A DNA stretch of 7,096 bases from an uncultured Phascolarctobacterium sp. Lineage in GTDB: Bacteria; Bacillota; Negativicutes; Acidaminococcales; Acidaminococcaceae. Positions 5,952 to 7,096 of this stretch are shown in pieces. Location of the stretch: the NCBI GenBank assembly GCA_905207485.1, contig CAJLLL010000065.1, forward strand, positions 1 through 7,096, written 5' to 3'. Every line of letters starts with the position of its first letter. The stretch's first letter is position 1. The position numbers and the translations under genes were made by a program. Below the pieces are notes generated by a model. That model did not search any database, had not been told where the DNA came from, and worked only from the letters and a program-made list of their open reading frames with translations.

Positions 5952-5958
5952 AATACAC
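5928..5958 (+). repeat. Direct repeat copy 2 (toxin translation start side)
   Basis: This is the partner of the copy at 5769-5803. It spans the 3' end of the toxin SD, the spacer, the ATG and codons 2 to 8. Left blocks are identical over 10 nt; right blocks differ only at 5949 (c) versus 5794 (t). In the RNA duplex that difference gives a G-U pair, so pairing is preserved. Confidence 0.7.
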
Positions 5959-5977
5959 CTCTTCCTGCCGGAAAGAG
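5959..5977 (-). promoter_or_regulatory. 5' leader hairpin masking the toxin SD
   Basis: In the minus-strand RNA, CUCUUUCC (5977-5970) can pair with GGAAGAG (5965-5959) around a GGCA loop. That gives seven pairs with one bulged U. The right arm is the first part of the SD GAAGAGGTG, so the hairpin would limit ribosome access. Fst mRNA is known to use a comparable 5' helix that hides its SD. Confidence 0.5.
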
Positions 5978-5990
5978 CCACAGCTTTTAT

Positions 5991-6019
5991 GTTATGCCTG
6001 ATAAATAAAAAGGAGTCAA
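5991..6019 (-). promoter_or_regulatory. Promoter of the toxin transcript
   Basis: The minus strand reads TTGACT (6019-6014, 5 of 6), a 17-nt spacer, then CATAAC (5996-5991, 4 of 6). Start is expected near 5984, giving a 33-nt leader that begins just before the SD-masking hairpin. Confidence 0.55.
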
Positions 6020-6114
6020 TTATTCAAACTGTAAAAAAGTATACAGAAATAAGCAATAGTTTTAAAATATTACTGTTATTTAAAGTTTTTGTATAAAATT
6101 AAAGGTAAAAGGGC

Positions 6115-6120
6115 TATAAT
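6115..6120 (+). promoter_or_regulatory. -10 box upstream of murI
   Basis: A perfect TATAAT lies 34 nt before the GTG start, with transcription expected near 6127. No convincing -35 is found at the usual distance; TTGTAT (6089-6094) is 20 nt away. The A/T-rich stretch 6020-6114 between the toxin promoter and this box shows no gene, and may act as an upstream A/T element. Confidence 0.5.
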
Positions 6121-6154
6121 ATTAATATGACTTTATTTTTATGGAGGAGATATT

Positions 6155-6952
6155 GTGGATAAAAACCTTCCGGTGGGAGTTATAGATTCCGGTGTCGGCG
6201 GCCTGAGCGTTTTAAAAGTGCTGCAAAAAATGCTGCCGCACGAAGATTTTTTATATATCGGCGATACGGCGCGTGCGCCTTACGGCCAACGCACGGAAAC
6301 TGAAATACGTGCTTTTGTGCAGGACATGACGGATTATTTAAATAAGGCGGGCATTAAACTTTTGGTTATTGCCTGCAACACCATTACGGTTTTGGGAACG
6401 GAAAGCATACAAAAAGATTATCCATTCAGCATTGTGGGGATGAGCAAAGGCGCGGAACTTGCGCTTGGCACAACCAGAAACAAAAAAATAGGCGTTATGG
6501 CAACGCCTTTTACGGTGGCGAGCGGCGCACATAAAGCTGCGGTTAATGTTCTGGATGAAACTGCGGAAGTTTTTGCGCAGGGCTGCCCTGATTTTGTGCC
6601 GCTGATAGAAAGCGGGGATTTTGACGGGGCAGAAGTTAAAGCTGCCGTAAGCAGTTATGCTGCACCGCTTAAAGCTGCCGGTGTGGATGTTGTACTTTTA
6701 TCATGCACGCATTTCCCGTTTATCCGACCGGTTATAGAAACGGAATTTGGTACGGAAGTTACTGTTTTGGACCCGGCTGATGCTACGGCGCTTCAGGCAA
6801 AGCTGTATCTGGAAGAGGCGGGACTGTTAAAAACAGGCGGTGAAGGGCATAGCGATGTTTGCTTTACCGCAGATTTGGAACGCGGCAGGGCCATAGCCGC
6901 CCGCGTGCTTGATATGGCGCAGTGCAGTTTTAAGGAAATAAGCCTTAAATAG
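6155..6952 (+). CDS. murI: Glutamate racemase
   Basis: This cytoplasmic enzyme interconverts L- and D-glutamate, supplying D-Glu for peptidoglycan precursors. The 265 residues are a usual length. It has the cofactor-independent two-cysteine mechanism: DSGVGGLSVL (11-20), GDTARAPYG (36-44), ACNT with catalytic Cys74, and SCTHFP with catalytic Cys184. CPDFVPLIESG (144-154) and LDPADATA also match the family. The segment after the first cysteine reads IVGMSKGAELAL, where many MurI proteins have a GVIEPG-type motif, so it belongs to a somewhat divergent branch. The start is GTG 6155 with GGAGG at 6143-6147, 7 nt upstream. The gene is more G/C-rich than the WYL block, consistent with core chromosome. 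An aspartate racemase is unlikely given the motifs. Confidence 0.94.
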   Translation: MDKNLPVGVIDSGVGGLSVLKVLQKMLPHEDFLYIGDTARAPYGQRTETEIRAFVQDMTDYLNKAGIKLLVIACNTITVLGTESIQKDYPFSIVGMSKGAELALGTTRNKKIGVMATPFTVASGAHKAAVNVLDETAEVFAQGCPDFVPLIESGDFDGAEVKAAVSSYAAPLKAAGVDVVLLSCTHFPFIRPVIETEFGTEVTVLDPADATALQAKLYLEEAGLLKTGGEGHSDVCFTADLERGRAIAARVLDMAQCSFKEISLK

Positions 6953-7057
6953 CGGCTGTGTATACATGCAGCCAGGGCAGGATTTTGGCAATTTTTGTCT
7001 AATTATATAAAAGTATCTTTCAGTTAGCATATTTATGGTTTGTGGGGAGTGGTTTTT

Positions 7058-7096
7058 ATGTTCAAACGTAACGGTTTGGCAGCACTGGCAGCCTTT
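7058..7096 (+). CDS. Start of a probable exported protein (cut by window edge)
   Basis: ATG 7058 follows GGGGAG (7044-7049) with an 8-nt gap. The 13 visible codons give MFKRNGLAALAAF, a basic start leading into a hydrophobic Ala/Leu stretch, as in an N-terminal signal peptide or membrane anchor. Nothing more can be said about function. The 105-nt gap after murI has no clear intrinsic terminator. It contains a possible promoter (TTGGCA 6985-6990 and TATAAA 7006-7011) with a short 15-nt spacer. Confidence 0.6.
   Translation, partial: MFKRNGLAALAAF

Noticed and set aside
5905..6096. 63-codon plus-strand ORF overlapping the toxin region
   Set aside because: It has no Shine-Dalgarno, runs antisense to the better supported 29-codon ORF and across its promoter, and its residues do not look protein-like.
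6954..6973. Hairpin ggctg/cagcc after murI as a terminator
   Set aside because: The stem is only five base pairs with a 10-nt loop and is not followed by a T-run, so murI may read into the next gene.

Overview
This window comes from a low-to-moderate GC Firmicute-type bacterium. Strong GGAGG-like ribosome binding sites, many intrinsic terminators and a tandem WYL pair of a type I associate with Clostridia and Negativicutes point that way. The Negativicutes placement is a weak inference. The layout suggests a chromosomal accessory stretch next to housekeeping murI.

Left part (1-3214): this part is visibly A/T-richer than the rest. Its core is a two-gene minus-strand operon of WYL-domain proteins (2601 to 375). 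The frames overlap by 14 bp, a perfect 20-bp palindrome sits on the presumed promoter, and a strong terminator closes the unit. Two broken plus-strand coding relics flank it: 211-339, and 2746-3136 with two frame changes and a nonsense codon. The second has a tail resembling an XRE-type regulator. Two further terminator-like hairpins lie to the left. The picture is of an acquired, partly decayed block whose WYL regulators are intact.

Middle (3215-5632): a probable minus-strand operon encodes an EamA-type drug/metabolite transporter, a small conserved CxCxxC protein of unknown function, and a HEAT-like/GNAT fusion. Intergenic gaps are short, and an extended -10 promoter lies in front of the transporter.

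Right part (5645-6154): this apparent intergenic region holds what I think is the most interesting item, a compact type I toxin-antitoxin-like module. A 29-codon minus-strand ORF (5951-5862) encodes a single-span hydrophobic peptide with a C-terminal KWPDR tail. It has its own promoter and SD, and a 5' hairpin that covers part of the SD. Converging on it is a short predicted plus-strand RNA (about 5767-5843) that ends at the same bidirectional terminator. This RNA carries a diverged direct copy of the peptide's translation start region, so it should pair in trans with the SD spacer, start codon and early codons of the toxin mRNA. This resembles the Fst/par design of enterococcal plasmids.

After it come glutamate racemase (murI, 6155-6952) with its own promoter, and the first 13 codons of a probably exported protein at the right edge.
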